This document shows, in pieces, positions 43,450 to 52,007 of a DNA stretch of 52,926 nt. Every line of letters begins with the position of its first letter. Position 1 is the first letter of the stretch. Source of the stretch: Methylobacterium symbioticum (GTDB lineage: Bacteria > Pseudomonadota > Alphaproteobacteria > Rhizobiales > Beijerinckiaceae). The notes beneath the pieces were generated by a model. That model did not search any database. It was not told the DNA's origin and saw only the letters and a list, made by a program, of their open reading frames with translations. Both the position numbers and the translations under genes were made by a program. Location: assembly GCF_902141845.1 (NCBI RefSeq), contig NZ_CABFPH010000034.1, positions 1 to 52,926 of the forward strand, written 5' to 3'.

Positions 43450-44301
43450 TCAGCCCGTGCCGTCCGCGTCCTTCTTCTCCTCAACCTCGGGCGCGACCTG
43501 ACCGAAATTGAGTGCGGCCACCAGCGCGACCCCGCCGAAGACGTTGCCGAGGAGGGTCGGCAGGAAGAAACGCCAGAGGTAGTCGTGGAGCGAGGCCTCT
43601 CCGGTCAGCACGAGGTAGAAGGCCTCGACCGAGCCGGCCACCACATGGGCGAGGCCGAGCAGCGCCACCAGCCAGGTCATCAGCAGGATGACGAAGGTCG
43701 CCGCCGCGCCCGTCGCCGGCAGGATCCAGACCATCAGGGCGATGATCCAGCCCGCGAAGACCGCCTTCACCACCGTCGCCCAGAAGCCGAAGGCGATGGT
43801 CTGGTGGCTGATCTCGGCGAAGGCGCGCTGGATCTCCGGCGGGAAGGCGCCGGAATGGGCGATCACCGCGGCGATGGCCGCGGTCGCCAGGATGTTCCCG
43901 GCGAGCACGATCGCCCAGAGCCGGGCGAGGCGCCAGGCGGCCTTCAGGGTGCGGTCGTGCAGGAGCGGCAGGACCGGCGTGATGGTGTTCTCGGTGAACA
44001 ATTGCTGGCGCCCCAGCACCACGACGAGGAAGCCCACCGCGTAGCCCATCCGGACCAGCACCTCGGCCCAGTCCGCGGCCGGCAGGTAGCGCTTGAGGAC
44101 ACCCGGCACGATCAGCGACAGGGCGATGCTGAGCCCCGCCGCGAAGGCGGAGAGGAACAGCGCGCCCCCGTGCCGGCGCAACTCCTCGTTGCCGGTGCGG
44201 CGGATGACCTCGTGCAGCACGAAGGCGTCCGGCCGCCCGATCGAGCGGACGATCTCCTCGAGCTCCTCGCGCTCCTGCGCCCTGTCCTGCGGCTCCGCCA
44301 T
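43450..44301 (-). CDS. Formate/nitrite transporter family protein (YfdC-like)
   Basis: 283 residues with about six membrane helices. Family stretches include RRHGGALFLSAFAAGLSIALSLI, LGRQQLFTENTITPVLPLLHDRT (the LFTEN region of the FNT fold), WATVVKAVFAGWIIALMVWILPATGAAATFVILLMTWLVALLGLAHVVAGSVEAFYLV and FFLPTLLGNVFGGVALVAALN. FNT channels pass small monovalent anions such as formate, nitrite or hydrosulfide. Charged ends (EEVEEKKDADG) face the cytoplasm. It begins 10 bases after the CinA-like stop, so the two share a transcript. Confidence 0.9.
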   Translation of the reverse strand: MAEPQDRAQEREELEEIVRSIGRPDAFVLHEVIRRTGNEELRRHGGALFLSAFAAGLSIALSLIVPGVLKRYLPAADWAEVLVRMGYAVGFLVVVLGRQQLFTENTITPVLPLLHDRTLKAAWRLARLWAIVLAGNILATAAIAAVIAHSGAFPPEIQRAFAEISHQTIAFGFWATVVKAVFAGWIIALMVWILPATGAAATFVILLMTWLVALLGLAHVVAGSVEAFYLVLTGEASLHDYLWRFFLPTLLGNVFGGVALVAALNFGQVAPEVEEKKDADGTG

Positions 44302-44311
44302 GGCCAGCGCC

Positions 44312-45052
44312 TCAGGCCGACAGCTCGGCGACCAGCGCCTCGATCTCGGCCCGCCCCCGGGCGAGCGCCGCCGGATCCTGGCCGCGCACCACGATCCGGT
44401 TCTCGAATCCCGATTGCGTCATCGACGGGTAGGAGCCGATCGAGAGGTCCGGATGGCGCTTCGCGATCTCCGCGAGCGGCGTGGCATAGGTGCCCTCCGG
44501 CAGGTTCCGGGCGAGGATCGTCTCGGACAGGACGGGCGCGCCGCGGGCAAGGCCGGGACCGATCTGGTCGAGCATCGCCTGCATGATCGCGGGCACGCCC
44601 GCCATGACGAAGACGTTGCCGAGGTGGAAGCCAGGAGCCTTCGAGATCGGGTTGGGGATGAGCGCCGCCCCGTCCGGGATGCGGGCCATGCGCAGCCGCG
44701 CCGCGTTGAGGTCCTCGGGCTTGTGCCGCTCCAGCAGCATGGCCTTGGCGCGCGGATCCACGTCGATGCCGACGCCGAAGGCCTTGGCCACGCAATCGGC
44801 CGTGATGTCGTCGTGGGTCGGGCCGATGCCGCCGGTGGTGAACAGGTAGGTGTAGCGGGCGCGGAGCGCGTTCACCGCCTCGACGATCGCCGCCTCCACG
44901 TCCGGCACGATGCGCACCTCGCGCAGGCCGATGCCGATGGCGGTGAGGTAGTCGGCGATGGTGCCGATGTTCTTGTCCTTGGTCCGCCCGGACAGGATCT
45001 CGTCGCCGATGACGAGGATGGCGGCGGTGACGTCGGTCGTTTCGGTGCTCAT
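44312..45052 (-). CDS. CinA/MoaB-type molybdopterin-binding-domain protein
   Basis: 246 residues. The N-terminal 170 residues form a molybdopterin-binding fold: TAAILVIGDEILSGRTKDKNIGTIADYLTAIGIGLREVRIVPD, YLFTTGGIGPTHDDITADCVAKAFG and NPISKAPGFHLGNVFVMAGVPAIMQAML. It matches the short CinA N-terminal form that lacks the C-terminal nicotinamide-mononucleotide deamidase domain. Such proteins act on nucleotides (ADP-ribose or FAD pyrophosphatase in some) but function is not settled. ATG at 45052. Confidence 0.85.
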   Translation of the reverse strand: MSTETTDVTAAILVIGDEILSGRTKDKNIGTIADYLTAIGIGLREVRIVPDVEAAIVEAVNALRARYTYLFTTGGIGPTHDDITADCVAKAFGVGIDVDPRAKAMLLERHKPEDLNAARLRMARIPDGAALIPNPISKAPGFHLGNVFVMAGVPAIMQAMLDQIGPGLARGAPVLSETILARNLPEGTYATPLAEIAKRHPDLSIGSYPSMTQSGFENRIVVRGQDPAALARGRAEIEALVAELSA

Positions 45053-45148
45053 GCGAGGCCTGTCCGGAGGAATCCCAGCGCAGATAGCGCGGGACCGGCC
45101 CGGCGCCACGCCTTCCGCTCAGGGGCCGCCTCTGCGTAAAGCGGGCGC

Positions 45149-45865
45149 ATGGAATTCCCGACCGACCTCGTCGAGGGCCGCCTGCTGCGGCGCTACAAGC
45201 GCTTCCTCGCCGACATCGCCCTGCCCGACGGCAGCGAGGTCACGGCCCACTGCGCCAATCCCGGCGCGATGCTCGGGCTCGCCGCGCCGGGCGCCCGCGT
45301 GCTGCTCTCCGTCTCGGACAACCCGGCGCGCAAGCTGCGCCATTCCTGGGAGCTGGTCGAGGCCGCGCTGCCCGGCGGCCTGCAATGGGTCGGCATCAAC
45401 ACGATGCGGCCGAACGCGCTGGTGGCCGAGGCCTTCCGCGACGGCGCCCTGGCGCCGCTCTCCGGCTACGACGCGCTGCGGCCGGAGGTGCGCTACGGCG
45501 CGGCGAGCCGGGTCGACTTCGTGGCCACCGGCCCCGGCCTGCCGCCCTGCCATGTGGAGGTGAAGAACTGCCACCTGATGCGGCAGCCTCGCCTGGCCGA
45601 GTTTCCCGACTGCGTCGCCGCCCGCAGCGCCCGCCACATGCGCGAGCTCGCTGCGGTGGTGGCAGCGGGCGGGCGCGCCGTGGTGATCGTGGTGGTGCAG
45701 ATGGATGCGGACGCCTTCGACGTCGCCCGCGACCTCGATCCGGCCTTCGACGCCGCCTTCCGCGAGGCCCGGACCCGCGGCGTCGAAACGCATGCCTATC
45801 GCTGCGCGGTCGGCCCCGGCGGCGTGCGGATCGCGCAGGAGATCCCGGTGGTCACGCCGGCCTGA
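45149..45865 (+). CDS. sfsA: Sugar fermentation stimulation protein SfsA
   Basis: 238 residues, the normal length. Markers: EFPTDLVEGRLLRRYKRFLADIALPDGSEVTAHCANPGAMLGL, INTMRPNALVAEAF, RVDFVATGPGLPPCHVEVKNCHLMRQPRLAEFPDCVAARSARHMREL and FDAAFREARTRGVETHAYRC. It has an OB-like part followed by a nuclease-like fold and is DNA-binding in E. coli, though its cellular task is poorly known. Ends 6 bases before the convergent FkbM gene. Confidence 0.95.
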   Translation: MEFPTDLVEGRLLRRYKRFLADIALPDGSEVTAHCANPGAMLGLAAPGARVLLSVSDNPARKLRHSWELVEAALPGGLQWVGINTMRPNALVAEAFRDGALAPLSGYDALRPEVRYGAASRVDFVATGPGLPPCHVEVKNCHLMRQPRLAEFPDCVAARSARHMRELAAVVAAGGRAVVIVVVQMDADAFDVARDLDPAFDAAFREARTRGVETHAYRCAVGPGGVRIAQEIPVVTPA

Positions 45866-45871
45866 GGGCGT

Positions 45872-46699
45872 TCAGACCCGCTCGAAGATGAGGTTCAGCC
45901 GGGTGCGGGTGCGCTCGCGGTAGCCGTGGCTCTCGAGCAGCTTCGGCAGGTCGAGCTGCCACTGGTCGACCCCGTTCTCGACCAGGATGAGGCCGGGCCG
46001 CAGGCTCACGGGCGCCTCGCGGAGGAAGGGCTCCAGGATCAGGTCCTCGGCGCCCTCCACGTCGAGCTTGATCGCGTCGATGCGGGCCAGACCCTCGCTG
46101 CGCACGAGGTCGAGCAGGGTCACCGCCGGCACCCGGATCTGCGCGCCCTCGTTGGTGCCCACGATCTTCAGGCTCGATTCGCCGCGGTTGCGCGGGTCCA
46201 CGAACAGGGTCAGCTCGCCCGCCTTGTCGGCCACCGCACAGGCCACAGCCTTCACCGTATGGAACGGGTTGAGGGCGATGTTGTAGCTCAGGCGGTCGAA
46301 CACGTCGGGCTGCGGCTCCACCGCGACGATGCGGGCGGACGGGCCGGCGAAGGCGGCCACGAACAGGGAATAGGCGCCGATATTCGCGCCGATATCGATG
46401 AAGGTGCAGCCGGGCGAGAGGTGCTCCTTCAGGATCGCGCGCTCGACCGGATCGAAGAACTGCGGAGTGAAGAGCACCTTCTTCTCGCAGTTGTTGTTGT
46501 AGGGGTGCAGCCGCATGCGCGCGCCGTAGCGCTCCACGTCGAGCGGGCGGCCCGCGAGCAGCGAGATGCCGAGGCGGCGCAGGAACAGGGCGAGACGGCG
46601 CCCGTGCCAGGATTCGGCCGGGATGCGGCCGGTGCGCCGGGTGATCGCCGCGACGAGGCCGGCGGGGGCGTAGGTGCCGTAGGGCGGAACATCTGTCAT
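45872..46699 (-). CDS. FkbM-family SAM methyltransferase
   Basis: 275 residues. The FkbM fold is shown by FFDPVERAILKEHLSPGCTFIDIGANIGAYSLFVAAFAG (SAM-binding loop), RIVAVEPQPDVFDRLSYNIALNP, and DAIKLDVEGAEDLILEPFL. Such enzymes O-methylate sugars or other small molecules. YNNNCEKKVLFTPQ near residue 80 is typical of the group. Start ATG at 46699 gives MTDVPPYGTYAPAG. Its acceptor is unknown. Confidence 0.88.
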   Translation of the reverse strand: MTDVPPYGTYAPAGLVAAITRRTGRIPAESWHGRRLALFLRRLGISLLAGRPLDVERYGARMRLHPYNNNCEKKVLFTPQFFDPVERAILKEHLSPGCTFIDIGANIGAYSLFVAAFAGPSARIVAVEPQPDVFDRLSYNIALNPFHTVKAVACAVADKAGELTLFVDPRNRGESSLKIVGTNEGAQIRVPAVTLLDLVRSEGLARIDAIKLDVEGAEDLILEPFLREAPVSLRPGLILVENGVDQWQLDLPKLLESHGYRERTRTRLNLIFERV

Positions 46700-46884
46700 T
46701 GCGGGCCGCGTGATGACAGCCGGACCCGCCTCCTGCAAGCGCCGACGTTGCTTGGCCTTGCTTGACGATGCTCCGCAATGCTCGGGCCGACCTGCGGCGC
46801 GACGCACGCTCCGGCGCCGGACCGGCTTCCCCTCCGGCGGAGAGCGCTCTAAGCGGTGAGCTGCAGCCAGCAGGCGGGGTGAGG

Positions 46885-47649
46885 ATGCAGAGCTTCGATT
46901 CGGACGGCGTGCGGATCGCCTATATCGACGTGCCGCCCCAGGGCGGCTCCGGCGATCCGATCCTGCTCATCCACGGCTTCGCCTCGAACCACGCGGTGAA
47001 CTGGGTTAACACCCTCTGGGTGCGCACCCTGGCCCAGGCCGGCTACCGGGTGATCGCCCTCGACAACCGCGGCCACGGCGAGAGCGAGAAGCTCTACGAT
47101 CCCGCCCTCTACAGCTCGGAGGCCATGGCGGGCGACGCGGTGCGCCTGCTCGACCATCTCGGCATCGCGCGGGCCGACGTGATGGGCTACTCGATGGGCG
47201 GCCGCATCACCGCCCATCTCGCCCTCGACCACCGCGACCGCCTGCGCTCGGCACTGATCGGCGGGCTCGGCATGCATCTCGTCGAGGGCCGCGGCCTGCC
47301 GGCCGGCATCGCCGAGGCCCTGGAGGCGCCCGCCGGAACGCCGGCACCGAACCCGACGGCGGCCGCCTTCCGCACCTTCGCCGAGCAGACCCGCAGCGAC
47401 CTGCGCGCGCTCGCCGCCTGCATGCGCGGCTCGCGCCAGACCCTGTCGCGGGGCGAGATCGCGCAGATCGAGTTGCCGGTCCTCGTCACGGTCGGCACCC
47501 TCGACACCGTGGCGGGATCCGGGCCGCAGCTCGCCGCCCTGATGCCGAACGCCCGCGCCCTCGAGATCCCCGGCCGCGACCACAGCACGGCGGTCGGCGC
47601 GCGCGAGCACCGTGAGGGCGTGCTCGCCTTTCTGGCCGCCCGCCCCTGA
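46885..47649 (+). CDS. Alpha/beta-fold hydrolase
   Basis: 254 residues. The fold shows IDVPPQGGSGDPILLIHGFASNHAVNW (oxyanion HGF), VIALDNRGHGESEKLYDPALYSS, ADVMGYSMGGRITAHLAL (nucleophile Ser), TVGTLDTVAGSGPQL (catalytic Asp) and EIPGRDHSTAVGAREH (catalytic His), so the triad is complete. Substrate not predictable. ATG at 46885 follows GGTGAGG. Divergent from the FkbM gene by 185 bases. Confidence 0.9.
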   Translation: MQSFDSDGVRIAYIDVPPQGGSGDPILLIHGFASNHAVNWVNTLWVRTLAQAGYRVIALDNRGHGESEKLYDPALYSSEAMAGDAVRLLDHLGIARADVMGYSMGGRITAHLALDHRDRLRSALIGGLGMHLVEGRGLPAGIAEALEAPAGTPAPNPTAAAFRTFAEQTRSDLRALAACMRGSRQTLSRGEIAQIELPVLVTVGTLDTVAGSGPQLAALMPNARALEIPGRDHSTAVGAREHREGVLAFLAARP

Positions 47650-47692
47650 GGGCGCGGGACGCGGAGGGCGCCTCGCCCTCTTGAAAAAGTTT

Positions 47693-47702
47693 TGGCATGC
47701 CA
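47693..47702. promoter_or_regulatory. Palindrome TGGCATGCCA upstream of the 59-codon gene
   Basis: A perfect 10-base palindrome within a less GC-rich stretch that contains TTGAAAAAG at 47681. It could be a small regulator site, for instance of GntR type, near a promoter for the gene at 47747. A hairpin GCATCGC-TGTTT-GCGATGC follows at 47711-47729, just before the ribosome site. Confidence 0.35.
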
Positions 47703-47746
47703 TACACCAAGCATCGCTGTTTGCGATGCCTGGATGGAGGGATGCG

Positions 47747-47926
47747 ATGCCGAAGCCCGTCCTTGAGGATCGTCCGATCTGGCCTGTCGCCCCGATCGAG
47801 ACCGCACCGGGCGAGGCGGCCCGGACCGAGCCGGACACGGATCAGGCGCCGTCCGGGGACGAGGCCGTGCCGGAGAGCCGGATCTCCATCGACAGTTTCG
47901 AGGGCTTCGGCTCGTTCTCCAGCTGA
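47747..47926 (+). CDS. Small protein of unknown function (59 residues)
   Basis: MPKPVLEDRPIWPVAPIETA followed by an acidic linker (EPDTDQAPSGDE) and a C-terminal end ISIDSFEGFGSFSS rich in Phe, Ser and Gly. Strong GGAGGGA ribosome site at 47736-47742, a hairpin and a palindrome upstream, and a 10-bp GC hairpin 38 bases after the stop all favour a real, self-contained gene. An ATG at 47726 in the same frame would add seven residues but overlaps the hairpin. The layout (acidic leader, short aromatic/Ser tail) is like some modified-peptide precursors, but no maturation enzyme is adjacent, so I do not claim this. Confidence 0.55.
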   Translation: MPKPVLEDRPIWPVAPIETAPGEAARTEPDTDQAPSGDEAVPESRISIDSFEGFGSFSS

Positions 47927-47964
47927 GGCGGCGGGGCCGTGGCCGATGCGCCGGAGCGTGCGCC

Positions 47965-47989
47965 GGCCCGCACCTTCGCGGTGCGGGCC
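47965..47989 (+). terminator. Hairpin after the 59-codon gene
   Basis: A perfect 10-bp stem GGCCCGCACC / GGTGCGGGCC with a TTCGC loop lies 38 bases after the stop at 47926. No T-run follows. Likely a terminator-like or stabilising structure between this gene and the convergent ssuD. Confidence 0.5.
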
Positions 47990-48139
47990 CGGCCGAAGTT
48001 CCGGGAGATTCCGCTACCGCCGGGGCCGCCGCCGCTCGACCGTGCCACGCCCGGAGACGGCCCGCGCCGCGACGCCGATCCGCGCCCGCCCTCCGCCCGG
48101 CGCTCCCCGGAGCGGTGAGGTGCGGCCGGCAGGGCCGTA

Positions 48140-49318
48140 TCAGTGCGCTCCGACGCGCCGGGTCGGCACGATGTCGTTGGCGATGACCTCGCCGAAGGGG
48201 CCGTTGTTGCGGGCGGCGGGGGCATCGCCGTTGCCGGTGGTGGCGCGCAAGGGGAGCTTCGGGAAGACGAGCTCGGCGAAGCGGTAGGCCTCCTCCAGAT
48301 GCGGGTAGCCGGAGAGGATGAAACGGTCGATGCCGAGATCGATATACTCCTTCATCCGGTCGGCCACCTGATCGGCCGAGCCGACGAGGGCGGTACCGGC
48401 GCCGCCGCGCACCAGGCCGACGCCGGCCCAGAGGTTCGGCGAGACCACGAGCTTGTCGCGGCGCCCGCCATGCAGCGCCATCATCCGGTTCTGGCCGACC
48501 GAATCCTGTCGCTTCAGGGTCGCCTGGGCCTGGGCGATGGTGGCGTCGTCGAGGCGCGAGATCAGGCGCTCGGCCGCCTCCCAGGCCTCCGATTCCGTCT
48601 CGCGCACGATGACGTGCAGGCGGATGCCGTAGGAGAAGGTCTTGCCCTTCCGCTCCGCCGCCTCCCGGGCGAGGGCGATCTTCTCGGCGACGCCGGCCGG
48701 CGGCTCGCCCCAGGTGAGGTAGACGTCGCAATGCTCGGCCGCGACCGCGATCCCCGCGGGCGAGGAGCCGCCGAAATAGAGCGGCGGGTAGGGCGACTGC
48801 ACCGGCGGGAAGATCAGGCGGCCGTTCTCGGCGCGCAGATGGGAGCCCTCGTAGCTCACCGTGTCCCCGGCGAGCAGGCCGCGCCAGATCGTCAGGAACT
48901 CGTCGGTGACGGCGTAGCGCGCGTCGTGGTCGAGGAAGACGCCGTCGCCGCGCAGCTCGACGGGATCGCCCCCGGTGACCACGTTGATGAGGAGGCGCCC
49001 GCCGGAGATCCGGTCGAGGGTCGAGGCCATGCGGGCGGCGGCCGAGGGCTCCATCAGGCCCGGGCGCACGGCGACGAGGAAGCGCAGGCGCCGGGTCAGC
49101 GGCGCCAGGGCCGAGGCGACGATCCAGGAATCCTCGCAGGAGCGCCCGGTCGGCAGCAGGACGCCGTAATAGCCGAGATCGTCCGAGGCCTGCGCGATCT
49201 GGCGGAGATAGTCGAGGGAGACGGCGCGCGCGCCCTCCGCGGCGCCGAGATAGCGGCCGTCGCCATGGGTCGGCAGGAACCAGAGGACATCGGTGCGCCC
49301 GTCGGTCTGTTGGGTCAT
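48140..49318 (-). CDS. ssuD: FMNH2-dependent alkanesulfonate monooxygenase
   Basis: 392 residues of the bacterial luciferase-like family. Stretches: [15 protein letters not shown] at the start, [81 protein letters not shown], which matches SsuD closely (CEDSW and VTGGDP). It cleaves alkanesulfonates to sulfite and aldehyde using reduced FMN and oxygen, releasing sulfur for growth. It is the last gene of the ssu unit, 20 bases after ssuB. A reductase (SsuE) is not next to it; a candidate is at 36430. Confidence 0.95.
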   Translation of the reverse strand: MTQQTDGRTDVLWFLPTHGDGRYLGAAEGARAVSLDYLRQIAQASDDLGYYGVLLPTGRSCEDSWIVASALAPLTRRLRFLVAVRPGLMEPSAAARMASTLDRISGGRLLINVVTGGDPVELRGDGVFLDHDARYAVTDEFLTIWRGLLAGDTVSYEGSHLRAENGRLIFPPVQSPYPPLYFGGSSPAGIAVAAEHCDVYLTWGEPPAGVAEKIALAREAAERKGKTFSYGIRLHVIVRETESEAWEAAERLISRLDDATIAQAQATLKRQDSVGQNRMMALHGGRRDKLVVSPNLWAGVGLVRGGAGTALVGSADQVADRMKEYIDLGIDRFILSGYPHLEEAYRFAELVFPKLPLRATTGNGDAPAARNNGPFGEVIANDIVPTRRVGAH

Positions 49319-49338
49319 CGCGAAACTCCGAAGACGGC

Positions 49339-50208
49339 TCAGGCGGTCTGCTCGCCGAGCAGGTGTTCGAGGATGCGGCCCTCAAGGGCCGCCAGGTCGG
49401 GGTCGCCACGGCGGCGCGGCCGGGGCACGTCGACCCGCAGGTCGAGGGCGATGCGGCCGGCATCGATCACGAGGATGCGGTCGGCCAGCGCCACCGCCTC
49501 CGCCACGTCGTGGGTGACGAGCAACGCGGTGAAGCCCTGTTGCTGCCAGATCCGTTCGATCAGCCCCTGCATGCCGATGCGGGTCAGCGCATCGAGCGCG
49601 CCCAGCGGCTCGTCGAGGGCGAGCAGCCCCGGGCCGCTGACGAGGGCGCGGGCCAGCGCCACGCGCTGGCGCTGGCCGCCCGAGAGGGTCGCCGGCCATT
49701 GCCCGGCCTTATCGGCCAAGCCCACCTCGGCGAGCGCGGCGAGGGCGCGCTCCCGCCGCTCTCCCTTGGAGCCGAGGCCGGTCAGGCCGACCGCGACGTT
49801 GTCGACCACGCGCGCCCAGGGCAGCAGGCGCGGGTCCTGGAACATGATGCGCTTCGGTGGGGCGCTCCGTCGGCTCGTCCCCGCCGGCGCCTCGAGCCCG
49901 ATGCGCCCGCCGGACGGCGTCTCCAGGCCGAGGATGAGCCGGAGCAGGGTGCTCTTGCCGCAGCCCGAGCGGCCGACCACCGCGGTGAACTGACCCGCCG
50001 GGATGTGCAGGTCGAGGCCGTCGATCACGCTGTGGCCGTCGAAATCCTTGCGCAGGTCGCGCACGGTGACGGCGATGCCGCGCGGCGAGTCTTTCGAGCT
50101 GGCACCGGATCCGATGCGGTCCGGCACGGTCTCGGTGCGGTCGTCGGCCTCCGCGTGCCGCGCGCGGTCGAGGCCGAAATATTCGGGGCGGAGGGCGTCG
50201 AGCAGCAT
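49339..50208 (-). CDS. ssuB: Sulfonate ABC transporter ATPase
   Basis: 289 residues. Walker [20 protein letters not shown] near 77, Q-loop [15 protein letters not shown], signature [16 protein letters not shown], Walker [21 protein letters not shown] and H-loop [11 protein letters not shown]. An N-terminal tail of about 45 residues ([23 protein letters not shown]...) precedes the ATPase core, longer than E. coli SsuB. The ATG at 50208 lies just after the ssuC stop; a GTG at 50214 would overlap that stop. It powers uptake with SsuC and the SsuA proteins. Confidence 0.92.
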   Translation of the reverse strand: MLLDALRPEYFGLDRARHAEADDRTETVPDRIGSGASSKDSPRGIAVTVRDLRKDFDGHSVIDGLDLHIPAGQFTAVVGRSGCGKSTLLRLILGLETPSGGRIGLEAPAGTSRRSAPPKRIMFQDPRLLPWARVVDNVAVGLTGLGSKGERRERALAALAEVGLADKAGQWPATLSGGQRQRVALARALVSGPGLLALDEPLGALDALTRIGMQGLIERIWQQQGFTALLVTHDVAEAVALADRILVIDAGRIALDLRVDVPRPRRRGDPDLAALEGRILEHLLGEQTA

Positions 50209-50210
50209 CG

Positions 50211-50993
50211 TCACGCAGTCCTGTAGGCGGGGTTCCAGGAGAGGGTGACGCGCTCGAGCTGGCGCGTCAGGGCGTCGGCGAGCTTGCCCAGCAGCGCGTA
50301 GATCAGGATCGCCAGCACCACGACGTCGACCAGCATGAACTCGCGCGCCTGCATGGCCATGTAGCCGAGGCCCGAGGAGGCCGAGATCGTCTCGGCGACG
50401 ATGAGCGTCAGCCACATGATGCCGAGGCCGTAGCGCAGCCCGACGAAGATCGAGGGCAAGGCGCCCGGCAGCACGACGCGGCGGAACAGCTCGAAGCGCG
50501 ACATGCCGTAGACGCGCCCCATCTCGACGAGGCCGGGATCGACCGAGCGGATACCGTGCAGGGTGTTGGCGTAGATCGGGAAGAACACGCCGAGCGCCAC
50601 GAGGAAGAGCTTCGCCTCCTCTCCGATGCCGAACCACAGGATCACCAGCGGGATCAGCGAGAGGTGCGGGATGTTGCGGATCATCTGCACGCTGGTGTCG
50701 GTGAGCCGTTCGGAGACCCGCGAGAGCCCGTTGGCGAGGCCGAGCGTGAAGCCGATGCCGCCGCCGATGGCGAAGCCGGCCAGCGCCCGCAGCGCGCTCA
50801 CCCCGAGATTGGTCCAGAGCTCACCCGTGCTCGCCGCGGCGATGCCGGCCCGCGCCACGTCGAGGGGCGCGGGCATGAAGCGGTTGGAGACGAGCCCGGC
50901 CGTGACTGCGGCCTGCCAGCCGGCGAGCAGCGCCACCGGCAGCAGCCAGGGGGTGAGGCGCCGGCTCGCCTGATCGAGGAAGGGATGTGCCAT
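50211..50993 (-). CDS. ssuC: Sulfonate ABC transporter permease
   Basis: 260 residues with about six membrane helices. The binding-protein-dependent permease loop is visible: [47 protein letters not shown] (EAA motif region). [54 protein letters not shown] is typical of the SsuC/TauC group. It starts 6 bases after the ssuA-like gene, in one operon with ssuB and ssuD. Confidence 0.93.
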   Translation of the reverse strand: MAHPFLDQASRRLTPWLLPVALLAGWQAAVTAGLVSNRFMPAPLDVARAGIAAASTGELWTNLGVSALRALAGFAIGGGIGFTLGLANGLSRVSERLTDTSVQMIRNIPHLSLIPLVILWFGIGEEAKLFLVALGVFFPIYANTLHGIRSVDPGLVEMGRVYGMSRFELFRRVVLPGALPSIFVGLRYGLGIMWLTLIVAETISASSGLGYMAMQAREFMLVDVVVLAILIYALLGKLADALTRQLERVTLSWNPAYRTA

Positions 50994-50999
50994 CGGGGT

Positions 51000-52001
51000 T
51001 CAGCCGTTGCGTGCGGGAGGCGTCCAGACCGCGTCGGAGACGCGGATCGGCTTCGGGATGAGCTTGAGGGCGTGGAAGCTGTCGGCGATGCGCTGCTGCT
51101 CGGCGACCGCCTCCGCATCGAGGGGCGCGACGCCGTAGGATTGCCGCTCCAGCGCCACCGCGAGGACGGCGGCAGGGATGCCGACGGACGGCGCGAGCTC
51201 GGCCGCCACCGCCGCCGTATTGTCCTTCGCCCAGGCATCGACGCCGGCGATCGCGTCGAGGACCGCGACGACGAGGCCGGGCGCGGTCTCGGTGATCGTG
51301 CGGCTCGCGAGATAGAACTGCCGGTTCGGGGCCAGGCCCTCGGCGCTGGTGAGCGTGCGCGCGCCCGTCGCCCGCTCGGCAGCGGCCTGGTAGGGGTCCC
51401 AGATCGCCCAGGCATCGACCGAGCCCCGCACGAAGGCAGCGTTGGCATCGGCGGGGGCGAGGAAGGCGGTGTTGACGGCCTCGTAGGGCACGCCGGCCTT
51501 CTCCAGGGCCCGCAGCAGCAGGGCGTGCACGTTCGAGCCCTTGTTGAGCGCGATCGTCTTGCCCCGCAGATCCGCCACGGTGCGGATCGGGCTGTCCTTC
51601 GGCACCAGGATGGCCTCGCCCCGGGGGGCCGGCGGCTCGGCCGCGACATAGCGCAGCTCCGGGCTCGCGGCCTGGGCGAAGATCGGCGGCGCCTCGCCGG
51701 CCGAGCCGAAATCGATGGCCCCGGCATTGAGCGCCTCGAGCAGCGGCGGCCCGGAGGGAAATTCCGACCACGCCACCGCGACGCCCTGGCCGGCGAGCGC
51801 CTTCTCCAGGGTTCCGCGGGCCTTCAGGAGCACCAGGGTGCCGTATTTCTGGTAGCCGATGCGCAGTGTCTTCGGCGCCGCCCGCAGGGGCTTGGCGCCG
51901 AGCCAGGTCGCGAGGCCGAGGCCGGCCGCAAGCAGGGTGCGGCGGATCGTCGGGGCGGAGGCGGCGCGTGCGGCGGCGCGGGAGGGCGAGCGGGTCGTCA
52001 T
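51000..52001 (-). CDS. ssuA: Sulfonate ABC transporter substrate-binding protein
   Basis: 333 residues. N-terminal export signal (RRTLLAAGLGLATWLGAKPLRAA) with Arg-Arg, then LRIGYQKYGTLVLLKARGTLEKAL, SEFPSGPPLLEALNAGAIDFGSAGEAPPIFAQAA and DAWAIWDPYQAAAER, the SsuA/TauA pattern (GY-K, EFP-GPPLLEAL, WDPY). It captures sulfonates in the periplasm for SsuBC. It is preceded by a second related gene whose protein ends nearly identically (FHALKLIPKPIR ... PARNG), so the pair is a tandem duplicate. Confidence 0.92.
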   Translation of the reverse strand: MTTRSPSRAAARAASAPTIRRTLLAAGLGLATWLGAKPLRAAPKTLRIGYQKYGTLVLLKARGTLEKALAGQGVAVAWSEFPSGPPLLEALNAGAIDFGSAGEAPPIFAQAASPELRYVAAEPPAPRGEAILVPKDSPIRTVADLRGKTIALNKGSNVHALLLRALEKAGVPYEAVNTAFLAPADANAAFVRGSVDAWAIWDPYQAAAERATGARTLTSAEGLAPNRQFYLASRTITETAPGLVVAVLDAIAGVDAWAKDNTAAVAAELAPSVGIPAAVLAVALERQSYGVAPLDAEAVAEQQRIADSFHALKLIPKPIRVSDAVWTPPARNG

Positions 52002-52007
52002 CGATCG

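Noticed and set aside
47939..48118. A 59-codon frame from GTG, right after the 59-residue gene
   Set aside because: Its codons run straight through a perfect 10-bp hairpin (47965-47989) and the product is a low-complexity Pro/Arg sequence. It could be real but I do not list it as a gene.
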